DNA from: Clostridium cavendishii DSM 21758
GTDB taxonomy: Bacteria > Bacillota > Clostridia > Clostridiales > Clostridiaceae
Reading direction: 5' to 3'
Assembly (NCBI RefSeq): GCF_900141845.1
Contig: NZ_FQZB01000018.1
Location: 22,038 to 86,037, forward strand
DNA: 64,000 nt
Shown: piece after piece, positions 8,069 to 16,302 of the stretch
Position numbering within the stretch: the stretch's first letter is position 1
Layout of the letters: each line of letters opens with the position of its first letter
Made by a program: the position numbers and the translations under genes
The notes under the pieces: model-generated
What the model was told of the DNA's origin: nothing
Seen by the model: only the letters and a program-made list of their open reading frames with translations
Database searches by the model: none

Positions 8069-9217
8069 ATGAATTATGAACTTATTGTAAGTATATTTGA
8101 TTTCCATAATGAGTCGAGCATATTGTTGACAGAAATATATAATCCAAAGGCTATCTTATTTTTATATAAAAAAGAGGATGAGAATTTAATATATAAGTTA
8201 AAAGATTATTATAGAAACAAATTTGAGAATGTAAAATTTACATTTTTTCAGTTAGATATTTTTGATGCTAATAAGTTAGAGAAAGTTTTTAAAGATAATC
8301 TAGATAAGAGTATACTTATAAATTTAACATCAGGTAAAAAATTAGATGTTTTATTATTATTACAGTTTGCGATTAAGAATAAAATAGTATCTCATTATGT
8401 TGACATAGAAAATTCATTATTATATGAATTTAAGGATTCACTTGTAAGTGTTGAAAAAAGAAAATTTATAGACTTAAATATAGATGAAGTTATAGAATCT
8501 AATGGAGGTTCTATAATAGTAGATTCAACGGAAATAACAGAAGCAAATGCTGTTAATTGGCTTACTGATATGATTTCTAAAAATTTAACTCTATGGCATA
8601 AGCTCAAAAGTAAACTTTATGATGGTAGAGTGTTTATACATGATATAAATAACCCTTATTTTATAACTGTTAATAGTAGATTATTAACTGATGAGGAAAC
8701 AGCTATATATTATAAAATATTAAATAAGTTAAAATATTATGGTGAGATAGATTATAAAATACAGGATAATGAAATTAAAATATATTTTAATAATAATTAT
8801 ATAAAGGGATTTATATTTAAAAGCGGAACTTGGTTTGAAGTTTTTACAAAAGCTATATTTGAGGAAATTGAATATGTAGATCAAGTTAAAAATGGAGTTT
8901 TATTTTTGTGGAACGAAGATAAAAAGAAGTTAAGAAACGAATTGGATGTTGTAGCGATAAAGGATTCGTTACTTATATGCATATCGTGTAAAGATAGTAG
9001 TAAATATGATGAGGTTGCATTAAATGAACTCAATGTGTATGCAGATGAATTGGGTGGAGAAAATGTAATAAAAATACTAGCTGCCACTAAAGAACCTCTA
9101 AAAGCATCTGTTTTAGAAAGGGCTAAGGAAATGAATATACATTTAGTTGTGTACAATGGTAATAAAAATGAGTTTAAAAATAAACTAAATGATATATTAA
9201 ACCCCTCAGTAAGATAA
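8069..9217 (+). CDS. CARF-domain PD-(D/E)XK nuclease, DUF1887/Card1-like, without CRISPR neighbours
   Basis: 382 residues, the length and architecture of the DUF1887 (Card1/Can2) family: an N-terminal CARF ligand-binding fold and a C-terminal restriction-like nuclease. Seen: NLTSGKK at 85-91, the position of the family's N-x-T-G-G-x-K ligand loop; and in the nuclease domain E257 (WFEVF), NELD at 290-293 and ISCKD with K308. Characterised relatives are ancillary effectors activated by cyclic tetra-adenylate made by type III CRISPR complexes and cut nucleic acids. Here no cas gene, CRISPR array or other cyclase is present, so its activator is unknown. The residue two before K308 is Ser rather than the usual Glu/Asp. 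It is a single gene, convergent with psd. Confidence 0.82.
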   Translation: MNYELIVSIFDFHNESSILLTEIYNPKAILFLYKKEDENLIYKLKDYYRNKFENVKFTFFQLDIFDANKLEKVFKDNLDKSILINLTSGKKLDVLLLLQFAIKNKIVSHYVDIENSLLYEFKDSLVSVEKRKFIDLNIDEVIESNGGSIIVDSTEITEANAVNWLTDMISKNLTLWHKLKSKLYDGRVFIHDINNPYFITVNSRLLTDEETAIYYKILNKLKYYGEIDYKIQDNEIKIYFNNNYIKGFIFKSGTWFEVFTKAIFEEIEYVDQVKNGVLFLWNEDKKKLRNELDVVAIKDSLLICISCKDSSKYDEVALNELNVYADELGGENVIKILAATKEPLKASVLERAKEMNIHLVVYNGNKNEFKNKLNDILNPSVR

Positions 9218-9233
9218 TCCTACTGAGGGGTTT
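9200..9233. terminator. Bidirectional terminator overlapping the end of the CARF nuclease gene
   Basis: 12-base stem AACCCCTCAGTA/TACTGAGGGGTT around a 9-base loop that contains the TAA stop. It encodes the last residues of the nuclease and serves the convergent psd gene, whose stop is two bases further on. Confidence 0.88.
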
Positions 9234-9235
9234 AA

Positions 9236-10123
9236 TTATATTTTTGAACCTATAGTTTCACCCATAGATACTTTTGTTTCAAAACCTAAGTTAGTCTGTT
9301 CTAAGATGTCTTCATCAATCTTTATAGTATCTTTTTTAAAGAATAATACTGTAGTGGAGCCCCCAAATTTGAAGTAGCCTTTTTCACTACCTTTAGTTAC
9401 AGGTGTATTTGGAGTATAACTTTGTATTATAGTTCCAACACAAGTAGCTCCAACTTCAACATGGATTACATCTCCAAAATTTTCAGATTTAAAAATACTC
9501 CATTCCCTTTTATTTTGGCAAAATAATTTAGGAATATTGTTAAGTGCTATTGGATTTACTGAATAATAGGCACCTTCAATTTTATGGGTATGTCCACAAC
9601 TACCGTTATCTATAAAGTGAAATCTATGATAATCAGTAGGGCAAAGTCTTAATATAAGACAAACACCACCATTATATTTAGAAGCTACCTCTTTATCCCC
9701 TAAAAGTTCTTCTAAAGAATAAGTAAAGCCTTTAACTTGAACTAAATTATCCATATCTATATTATCAAAAGCTAGAAGTCTACCATCACCAGGGGAAACA
9801 AGCTTTTCAGGTGACATATCTATAGGTCTAGCATCTTTAGTAAGTTTCCTTATAAAGAAGTCATTAAAGCAGTTAAAGTCGGATAGAGAACTTTCACATA
9901 GAGACATATCTATATTAAATTCATCTATAAAAGGTTTAACCTTTTTCATACTTCTTGGAGAATCATAAAAAGATCCAAACAATTTAGAAAAAAGTTTTTT
10001 CTTTATAAGTAATTCTGTAAAGCTCTTTCCGACAGGAGACATATAAGACCATTCTATATACTTTTTACCGGCGACTTGTTCTTCTTCATATTGCTTAGAA
10101 ACTCTATTATATATCTTTATCAT
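9236..10123 (-). CDS. psd: Phosphatidylserine decarboxylase proenzyme
   Basis: Membrane-associated pyruvoyl enzyme converting phosphatidylserine to phosphatidylethanolamine. 295 residues, normal for the clostridial form. The self-cleavage motif reads FGGST with the pyruvoyl-forming serine at 256; the conserved DYHRFHF and HKIEGAYYSVNP regions are present. ATG preceded by GAGAGGGA. Phosphatidylserine synthase (pssA), often adjacent, is not in this window. Divergent from the following TetR gene. Confidence 0.93.
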   Translation of the reverse strand: MIKIYNRVSKQYEEEQVAGKKYIEWSYMSPVGKSFTELLIKKKLFSKLFGSFYDSPRSMKKVKPFIDEFNIDMSLCESSLSDFNCFNDFFIRKLTKDARPIDMSPEKLVSPGDGRLLAFDNIDMDNLVQVKGFTYSLEELLGDKEVASKYNGGVCLILRLCPTDYHRFHFIDNGSCGHTHKIEGAYYSVNPIALNNIPKLFCQNKREWSIFKSENFGDVIHVEVGATCVGTIIQSYTPNTPVTKGSEKGYFKFGGSTTVLFFKKDTIKIDEDILEQTNLGFETKVSMGETIGSKI

Positions 10124-10224
10124 AAAATCCCTCTCTTTTAAAATAATCCATTTAATTTTAACATAATAAAATTGTAATAGGTAGATATTTTATTAATAGT
10201 ATACACCAATTATTAAAATTAATG

Positions 10225-10253
10225 TTGTTTACTATTAATAAATAATGTATATT
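10225..10253 (+). promoter_or_regulatory. Promoter of the first TetR gene
   Basis: TTGTTT, 17-base spacer, TATATT. Transcription would begin near 10260, placing the operator at 10278 just downstream of the start site. Confidence 0.6.
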
Positions 10254-10277
10254 TATCTTAGGAGTACTATATTGAAC

Positions 10278-10289
10278 TTGACTGGTCAA
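10278..10289. promoter_or_regulatory. Operator O1 of the first TetR regulator
   Basis: TTGACTGGTCAA: 5-base inverted arms around TG. Its 10-base core is the exact reverse complement of the core at 11059-11068 in front of the YhgE/Pip gene, which points to one regulator binding both. Confidence 0.7.
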
Positions 10290-10311
10290 TATATATATTG
10301 GAGTTGAGAAA

Positions 10312-10899
10312 ATGAATAAAACAAAAAAAGCTATTTTTAATGCAGGTATTGCTGTATTTTCAAAGAGCGGCTACAATGGAGCCACTGTTGATGATATTGC
10401 TTTAGAAGCAGGTGTTGCCAAAGGAACATTGTATTATCATTTTAAAAGTAAGGAAGATATTTTTAATTTTATAATACAAGAAGGATTAAATATGTTAGAA
10501 AATGAACTCCAGATAATAGAAGATGAAAACCTAGATCCAATTGAAACCTTAAATAGAATATGCAAGCTTCAACTAACATTACTTTATAATGATAAAGATT
10601 TCTTTAAAGTTATAATAAGCCAACTTTGGGGGCAAGAATTAAGACAATCAGAACTTAGAAACAAATTATTTTTATACATACATGAAATAGAAAAAGTGAT
10701 GCAGTCAGCTATGGATAAGGGTTTATTAGTAACAGGAAATATATCACTTATGGCATATACTTTTTTTGGGAGCTTAATTTCTGCCGCAGTTTATGAGGTT
10801 TCTAATATGGAAAAAATGAACTTAGACGAAGTTATAGACAATGTAACTAACATAGCATTAAATGGAATATTGAAAAAAAATACAAATTCTGAAGTGTAA
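10312..10899 (+). CDS. TetR/AcrR family transcriptional regulator (first)
   Basis: 195 residues. The N-terminal helix-turn-helix (about 1-50) has the typical layout: IFNAGIAVFSKSGYNGATV, then DIALEAGVAKGTLYYHFKSKEDI. The C-terminal ligand-binding domain is divergent, as usual. ATG with an upstream GGAG. It lies 205 bases before the YhgE/Pip membrane protein gene; both promoters carry the same TGAC-NN-GTCA operator, so it probably represses itself and that gene until an unknown lipophilic ligand appears. Its TAA stop sits in the loop of its own terminator. Confidence 0.92.
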   Translation: MNKTKKAIFNAGIAVFSKSGYNGATVDDIALEAGVAKGTLYYHFKSKEDIFNFIIQEGLNMLENELQIIEDENLDPIETLNRICKLQLTLLYNDKDFFKVIISQLWGQELRQSELRNKLFLYIHEIEKVMQSAMDKGLLVTGNISLMAYTFFGSLISAAVYEVSNMEKMNLDEVIDNVTNIALNGILKKNTNSEV

Positions 10900-10915
10900 A
10901 CTTCAGAATTTTTTT
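10884..10915 (+). terminator. Terminator overlapping the TetR stop codon
   Basis: Stem AAATTCTGAAG/CTTCAGAATTT with a 6-base loop containing the TAA, then Ts to 10915. Separates the regulator from the downstream membrane-protein promoter. Confidence 0.85.
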
Positions 10916-11024
10916 GCGCAAAAATAAGAATAAGTTTGAAAAAGCAAAACCTAGAAAAGTGGAGTAAATAAGAATAAAAATTAGAGAATACGTTATCTTT
11001 TTGTATAAACGAAAAAATAAAAAT

Positions 11025-11053
11025 TTGCAAAAGAATCAGAAAAATAGTATAAA
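11025..11053 (+). promoter_or_regulatory. Promoter of the YhgE/Pip gene
   Basis: TTGCAA, 17-base spacer, TATAAA. The operator at 11057-11070 begins 4 bases after the -10 and so covers the transcription start. Confidence 0.65.
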
Positions 11054-11056
11054 TAA

Positions 11057-11070
11057 ACTGACCAGTCAGT
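11057..11070. promoter_or_regulatory. Operator O2 of the first TetR regulator
   Basis: ACTGACCAGTCAGT: perfect 6-base arms around CA. Shares its core with O1. Its position over the transcription start predicts repression. Confidence 0.75.
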
Positions 11071-11104
11071 ACAAAAGAATTAAAAATTAAGGAGGGATGG
11101 ACAT

Positions 11105-13996
11105 ATGAAATTTGCTAAAATTGCAAAAAAGGATATTAGTGGGATATTCCATAACAGGTTTATTAGAGTATCTGTTGTAGCTATTATCATAGTTCCTCTA
11201 TTATATAGCTTACTATATCTAGCAGCATTCTGGGATCCATACTCAAGAATGGACAAACTGCCAGTCGCGGTAGTAAATCTAGATAAAGGTGCTAATAATG
11301 ATGGAAAGTATGAGAATGCAGGTTCTCAACTAGTTGATGAATTAAAATCCAATACCGAGGTAGGTTGGAGGTTTGCAAATTTAGAGGATGCGAAAAAAGG
11401 AGTAGAAGGCGAAAAATATTACTCAATGTTCGTAATTCCAGAAGATTTTTCAGCTAAGATTTTAAGTGCTAAAGATGGAAAACCAGAACAACCAAAAATT
11501 CAATATATACCAAATGAAAAGAAAAATTTCCTTGCAGCACAAATAGGTGGTAAGGTAGAAGATAAATTAAAAGAAAAAATAACAGCAAAAGTAGTTAAAC
11601 AATATACAGAGGCTACTTTTGACAAATTATTTGATGTAAAAGATGGTATGTTAAAAGCATCTGATGGAAGTAAAGAACTTGCAGATGGAAATAAGGAAAT
11701 GCTTGATGGAGTTACTAAATTAACAGATGGAATTCCAACAATGCAAGATGGTGTTTCAAAATTACATGATGGTTCAGTTCAAGTTAAGAATGGTTTTGGA
11801 ACTTTTAAATCAAAAATTGATGGTGGAGTTTCAGCAATAAATGGAGTTGATTTTTCAAAGATACTTAACTCTAATAACTTACATATGGCTCAAAATGCTA
11901 TAGGTGAGACTCAAAAAATAGCTGGTATGGACACATCTATGTTAGATCTTATTAATAAAGATAATTTAAACTTTGGAAAGAAAACTTATGGTGATGTAAA
12001 TAGTATATTAGCAAGTAATGAATTTAATACAATACTTGGAAAGCCATCAATAAATACATTATTAAATATGGATTTATCAAATCCACAAAATAAAGTAATA
12101 TTAGATACTAGAGTTGCTAATGCTCAAAAATTAATAGCTGATGGAGTTGCACTTCAAACACAGCTTTCACAGCTAGAGAAACAAATGCCAAAGGAACTAG
12201 TTCAATTAGCTGGTTCAGAAGATTTATTAAAAGCTAAGTTTAGTGAAATAAAAAATACAATAGCAACTATAAATACAATGGCTGCTGGAATTAATAATAT
12301 TGACTCGCAAATGAAACAAGTCAATGATTTAATGAATTATGCAGATACTTTAAATAAAAATGCAAAAAGCTTAACACAAAATATTGTTAATGATGATAAC
12401 TATAAAAATTTAATAACGTCATTAGCAAAGAAACCAGATTTAGTTCAAACTCAACAGGTTTTAAAAACTTTAGATAGTTTATCCAAAAACCCGAATTTAA
12501 CACCTGAAGAACAGAATAATGTTAAAATTGCAAAAGGTACAATAGAAGAGCAAGGAAAAACACTGGCTTCTGTTTCGGGTTTATATACTAAATATAGTAG
12601 TGATGTTACAAATTTAATTAATGGCGCAAATTATTTAAATGGTAATATTAGTGGAATGAAGACTCAATTAGATGGATTAAATCAAAAATTAAGTCAAGTA
12701 AAGCAATTTATGTCTAATAATCAAGCTTTATTAACAAAAGTAAATGCAATGCTAAATGATGATAATGCAAAAGCTATATCACAAACAGTAAATATGGCTA
12801 ACAATATTAAAGTGGATTTAGCTAAAAATGGAGAAAATTTAGATTTATTAAAGGATTTGGCGATGTCAACTAAAGATATGCAAGCTTTAGTTCCTAAAAT
12901 ATCAGTAGTTAAAAATGATTTAGATGCTGCCAAACCATTAATGGATAAATTAAATACACCACAAAATTTAGCATTAATAGAAAAATCACCTGAACTTGCA
13001 GCTAAGTTAAAACAAGTTCAAAGCGAAATAAAAGATAGCCAAGATTTAATGAGAATGGCTAATGAAAAATTAACAGAAGGTAACTTAGAAAAAGCTCAAT
13101 CACTTGTAGCATCTATTCCAACTTTAAAGGATGGAGTTGCAAAATTATATGATGGTACAGTTCAATTATCAGATGGTCTTGGAACTTTAAATGGTAAGAT
13201 GCCAGAACTTGCTGATGGTGGAAACAAATTAAAAGATGGAGCTACTAAACTTGCTGATGGTTCAAAAGAATTATCAGATAAATTAAATGATGGTTATACT
13301 GAGATGAATGATGGATTGAAGAATTCAAGCTCAGATATGGGTACATTTGTATCAGAACCATTCACTATGAATAATGAAGCACTTAATGCAGTTAAAGATT
13401 ACGGAACAGGATTTACTCCTTACTTCATACCACTTTCATTATGGGTAGGAGCAATAATGATGTTCTTCGTAATATCACCTAAGGTTGAAGATGAAATGGG
13501 CGCAGGTCCAAAATCTAAAGTTGCAGGTAAGTACTTATCTTATGGATTTATAGGACTATTACAGTCAGTACTTGTAAGTGCAGTAGTATTAACTTTAGGA
13601 CTTAAACCAAACAATATTGTAATGTACTTTGTATTTAACATTTTAATGTCATATACATTTATCGCTATAATACAATGTCTAATATCTCTATTAGGAGATG
13701 CAGGAAGATTAATTGCAATAGTATTACTAATACTTCAATTAACATCTTGTGCGGGAACATTCCCATTAGAAGTTGTACCAGATTTATTTAAATTCTTAAA
13801 TCCATTTATGCCATTTACTTATGGTGTAGCTGGTTTAAGAGAAGCTATATCAGGTTCAGATATAAGTGTAATAGTACAGTCAGCATTTGTACTTGCATGT
13901 ATAGGAATTGTATCACTGGTAATCTCAATGATATTCCAAGAAAAAGGTGAGTTACTTCAACAAAAGGTTGAAGCAAAAAAAGAGCAAGCAGCATAA
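11105..13996 (+). CDS. YhgE/Pip family membrane protein
   Basis: 963 residues with an ABC-2-permease-like plan: one helix near residues 20-42, a large extracytoplasmic region (about 43-775) rich in predicted helices, then five or six helices to the C-terminus. The outer region has LADG/LxDG-type repeats in two blocks (near 190-225 and 675-745), typical of the family. Members include Bacillus YhgE and lactococcal Pip, a phage receptor; their physiological role is unclear, though envelope-stress export is suspected. AAGGAGGG precedes the ATG. Controlled by the adjacent TetR through O2. Confidence 0.9.
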   Translation: MKFAKIAKKDISGIFHNRFIRVSVVAIIIVPLLYSLLYLAAFWDPYSRMDKLPVAVVNLDKGANNDGKYENAGSQLVDELKSNTEVGWRFANLEDAKKGVEGEKYYSMFVIPEDFSAKILSAKDGKPEQPKIQYIPNEKKNFLAAQIGGKVEDKLKEKITAKVVKQYTEATFDKLFDVKDGMLKASDGSKELADGNKEMLDGVTKLTDGIPTMQDGVSKLHDGSVQVKNGFGTFKSKIDGGVSAINGVDFSKILNSNNLHMAQNAIGETQKIAGMDTSMLDLINKDNLNFGKKTYGDVNSILASNEFNTILGKPSINTLLNMDLSNPQNKVILDTRVANAQKLIADGVALQTQLSQLEKQMPKELVQLAGSEDLLKAKFSEIKNTIATINTMAAGINNIDSQMKQVNDLMNYADTLNKNAKSLTQNIVNDDNYKNLITSLAKKPDLVQTQQVLKTLDSLSKNPNLTPEEQNNVKIAKGTIEEQGKTLASVSGLYTKYSSDVTNLINGANYLNGNISGMKTQLDGLNQKLSQVKQFMSNNQALLTKVNAMLNDDNAKAISQTVNMANNIKVDLAKNGENLDLLKDLAMSTKDMQALVPKISVVKNDLDAAKPLMDKLNTPQNLALIEKSPELAAKLKQVQSEIKDSQDLMRMANEKLTEGNLEKAQSLVASIPTLKDGVAKLYDGTVQLSDGLGTLNGKMPELADGGNKLKDGATKLADGSKELSDKLNDGYTEMNDGLKNSSSDMGTFVSEPFTMNNEALNAVKDYGTGFTPYFIPLSLWVGAIMMFFVISPKVEDEMGAGPKSKVAGKYLSYGFIGLLQSVLVSAVVLTLGLKPNNIVMYFVFNILMSYTFIAIIQCLISLLGDAGRLIAIVLLILQLTSCAGTFPLEVVPDLFKFLNPFMPFTYGVAGLREAISGSDISVIVQSAFVLACIGIVSLVISMIFQEKGELLQQKVEAKKEQAA

Positions 13997-14027
13997 TAAA
14001 ATGTTCACCAAAATAGATAATATCCCC

Positions 14028-14063
14028 AAAATCCACTAAAGGCATATGCTTTTAGTGGATTTT
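14028..14063 (+). terminator. Terminator after the YhgE/Pip gene
   Basis: 13-base perfect stem AAAATCCACTAAA and its complement, 10-base loop, ending in Ts. Confidence 0.85.
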
Positions 14064-14124
14064 CCCTATATAAGATGTTAAAATTTATATAATTTAAAAT
14101 AATATATAAGGGGAGAGTATTTAT

Positions 14125-14778
14125 ATGAGAAAGAATATTAAATTCATAATAATTGATGTCAGTTTAGCCCTTACACTAATTGTAATTATAGTTATAGGTA
14201 TGAATAAATATAACTATCTTAGTAAAGATAGTATTAATAAAAATATTGAGTCAAAGGGAAATGTTGAAAGCAAAGAAAATAATATAGATGATAAAAAAGA
14301 AGATGATATTAGAAAACAAGAAATCATTAAAGAAGAAGTTAAGGAAGATAATAAAGAAGAGACAAAGAAAACTGAAGAAGAAATAAAGAATACTCAAGAT
14401 GTAAGCAATAAATCAAATAATAATAAAAGTATAAATAAAAAACAATATGAGAATAAAGCTAATAATTATAGTAATGAGAGTAAGCAAGGAAACAGCACAA
14501 CTGAGAGCAATTCAAGTAATGTAGAAAGTAATAAGACAAGTGATAATTCTAATAACTCAAGCAATGATGAAAATAATAAAATAGATAATAAATCGAGTAA
14601 TACAAGTAATTCAGAAAGTAATACTACAAATAATAACAATAGTAGTAATAGTACGAATAATAGTACAGAAAAGCCTGCAGATAATAATTCCAATAATATT
14701 AATGCTGGAAAAAATAATCAAGAAAATAATCCAAAAACAGAAGAAACTAAAAAAGTTGGTGATGAGATAAAAAAATAA
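14125..14778 (+). CDS. Membrane-anchored Asn/Ser/Lys-rich low-complexity protein
   Basis: 217 residues, not recognised. A short basic N-terminus and one hydrophobic helix (about 6-28) are followed by a highly charged Lys/Glu segment (about 35-95) and an Asn/Ser/Thr-rich tail. It looks like a type II membrane protein with a disordered outer stalk, perhaps passing through the cell wall. Start ATG after AGGGGAG. The bias towards AAT/AGT codons means the reverse frames look open but are not genes. Lies between the Pip gene and a tRNA. Confidence 0.6.
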   Translation: MRKNIKFIIIDVSLALTLIVIIVIGMNKYNYLSKDSINKNIESKGNVESKENNIDDKKEDDIRKQEIIKEEVKEDNKEETKKTEEEIKNTQDVSNKSNNNKSINKKQYENKANNYSNESKQGNSTTESNSSNVESNKTSDNSNNSSNDENNKIDNKSSNTSNSESNTTNNNNSSNSTNNSTEKPADNNSNNINAGKNNQENNPKTEETKKVGDEIKK

Positions 14779-14822
14779 TAAAAATTTTATAGATAATAGT
14801 TAAAAAATAGATTACATAAAGG

Positions 14823-14851
14823 TTGACAGCATTTTCTAAAAGGATTAAAAT
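14823..14851 (+). promoter_or_regulatory. Promoter of tRNA-Arg(CCT)
   Basis: Consensus-like TTGACA, 17-base spacer, TAAAAT, 16 bases before the tRNA. Confidence 0.85.
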
Positions 14852-14867
14852 ATTGTTGTTGGTTTAT

Positions 14868-14942
14868 GTCTCCATAGTTCAATGGATAGAACAGTCCCCT
14901 CCTAAGGGACAGATACAGGTTCGATCCCTGTTGGGGATACCA
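14868..14942 (+). tRNA. tRNA-Arg (anticodon CCT)
   Basis: 75 bases with encoded CCA. Acceptor GTCTCCA/TGGGGAT includes two G-U pairs. Anticodon loop CTCCTAA reads AGG. T-arm contains GGTTCGATCC. Confidence 0.96.
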
Positions 14943-14954
14943 CGCTAATATAAG

Positions 14955-14988
14955 AAAAAGGTTTAACCGTAGCGGTTAAGCCTTTTTT
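14955..14988 (+). terminator. Terminator of tRNA-Arg(CCT)
   Basis: Stem AAGGTTTAACCG/CGGTTAAGCCTT (one G-T), 3-base loop, six Ts. Confidence 0.9.
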
Positions 14989-15025
14989 GTTAATATAAAA
15001 AAGCAATTTAAATAAAACATATAAC

Positions 15026-15071
15026 AAAAAAGTGTAAAGTTAATACTATAGAGTATTAGTTTGCACTTTTT
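15026..15071. terminator. Terminator of the FN3-like protein gene (probably bidirectional)
   Basis: Long hairpin, outer arms AAAAAGTG and CACTTTTT and inner arms TTAATACT and AGTATTA, with A/T runs on both sides; 18 bases past the minus-strand stop. Confidence 0.7.
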
Positions 15072-15088
15072 GTTGTTACTATTATGGA

Positions 15089-15460
15089 TTAGGACCAAGC
15101 AGTTTGAATGCGATCATTTTTAGCTCTTACTGCATAAGTATGAGTTGAATTTGATGATAAATTTTTGTGAATATATGAAGGACTTACTGAAGATATCAAT
15201 TTACCGTCAATTAACAAATCATAGCTCATTTGGCATGTAGTTTCTAGTGGAACTCTATTCCAGGTTATTTTGATAAAGTCACTACCTAAAGAGTCTGCTT
15301 TTAAGCCAGTTGGAACAGAGTAAACAGTAGGATTATCTGCTACGATATTAACAGAAGTGCTATTACTTGAAACAGTGTTGGTAGCTGCAAAAGAAGTTAG
15401 GCTACTAGAGTTGATAAATATAATTCCGGCACATAAACTTAAGCAAAAAAGTTTTTTCAT
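15089..15460 (-). CDS. Small secreted protein with a fibronectin type III-like domain
   Basis: 123 residues. Signal peptide about 1-26 (ending SFA-ATN), a Ser/Thr-rich linker, then one FN3-like domain from about 47 to the end: VPTGLKADSLGSDFIKITWN, a central SYDLLIDG strand, and HTYAVRAKN. The domain stops right after TAWS, where a further strand is normal, so it may be shortened. No catalytic part; such FN3 units usually occur inside clostridial glycoside hydrolases. Function unknown. Confidence 0.7.
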   Translation of the reverse strand: MKKLFCLSLCAGIIFINSSSLTSFAATNTVSSNSTSVNIVADNPTVYSVPTGLKADSLGSDFIKITWNRVPLETTCQMSYDLLIDGKLISSVSPSYIHKNLSSNSTHTYAVRAKNDRIQTAWS

Positions 15461-15551
15461 AACATACTTCCTTAAATTTAGAAAAAATACAATATAATGT
15501 AAATAATAACATATATGTAAAAGAGGTGCAAAGTTATTTAATTATGTTTAT

Positions 15552-15593
15552 AAAGGGAGTTTGTTATGTTGATTACTATAACAAACTCCCTTT
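15552..15593 (-). terminator. Terminator of the BLIP-like lipoprotein gene
   Basis: 16-base perfect stem AAAGGGAGTTTGTTAT and its complement around 10 bases, 10 bases beyond the stop. Confidence 0.88.
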
Positions 15594-15602
15594 TATTAAT
15601 TA

Positions 15603-16172
15603 TTATTTTAAATTGAATTGAGCCTTTAATTGTAGTTTACCTTTGTTAAATGTAAAGTTGGCATTAGCACCTGTTTTATTTATGTAAGAATACATTATTG
15701 ATTCCACAGTAGCTATTTTTGTATGAGAGGTGACTTGACCTTCTCCAATTATAGCCTTCACTTGATCATAAGTCATGCCTTCTTTTACTTGATTATATTT
15801 TTCTAATGTAATATCGGAATTATTTTTTGTAAGTCCAACTTGTGCCTTACCAGTAACAACGTTATTTTGGATAGTAATATTCATATTACTTATTCCATTT
15901 CCATTCCAAGTATACATAACTGTTTTAATTCCACCTACTTCAGAAGAGCTTGTTTCTTTTCCTTCGCCTAAAATAGCTTTTACATCATCATAACTTTGTC
16001 CCATACTAATTTTTAAGAAATTTTCATATGTTACTTTAGTATCTTCCTTCTTAATATCTTCTTTCTTAGTTTCATTACTAGAAGAGGTATCTTTTTTAGA
16101 AGCTGTACCTCCGCAACCTATAAAAGTGCTTATAGAACACACAAGCATAAGTGAGATTATTAATTTTTTCAT
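15603..16172 (-). CDS. Lipoprotein with two BLIP-like (DUF3862-type) repeats
   Basis: 189 residues. Lipoprotein signal with lipobox FIGC (Cys 20), a Lys/Asp/Ser linker, then two similar units: SYDDVKAILGEG...VMYTWNGNG and TYDQVKAIIGEG...IMYSYINKT, each ending in a strand leading to KAQ. This matches the beta-lactamase-inhibitor-protein-like/SmpA-OmlA fold seen in many Firmicute lipoproteins; the target is unknown. Likely attached to the outer face of the membrane. Good RBS (ACGGGGGAAATTG before ATG). Tandem with another lipoprotein gene upstream. Confidence 0.75.
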   Translation of the reverse strand: MKKLIISLMLVCSISTFIGCGGTASKKDTSSSNETKKEDIKKEDTKVTYENFLKISMGQSYDDVKAILGEGKETSSSEVGGIKTVMYTWNGNGISNMNITIQNNVVTGKAQVGLTKNNSDITLEKYNQVKEGMTYDQVKAIIGEGQVTSHTKIATVESIMYSYINKTGANANFTFNKGKLQLKAQFNLK

Positions 16173-16302
16173 GTATCAATTTCCCCCGTCTATATAAATT
16201 TACATATAAATATTACCATAAAAGATTTTAAAAGGCAAAAATATAAAAATATATACTATTAAACTGAGAAAATATAGTTTTTAGTATTAACTATAATATT
16301 TT

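Noticed and set aside
11105..13996. YhgE/Pip protein as a phage-defence gene
   Set aside because: The family name comes from a phage receptor role; the shared TetR operator points to regulated envelope function, not defence.
14466..14693. Long leucine-rich frame opposite the Asn/Ser-rich gene
   Set aside because: It is the mirror of AAT/AGT codon runs in the plus-strand gene, which has the RBS and membrane anchor.
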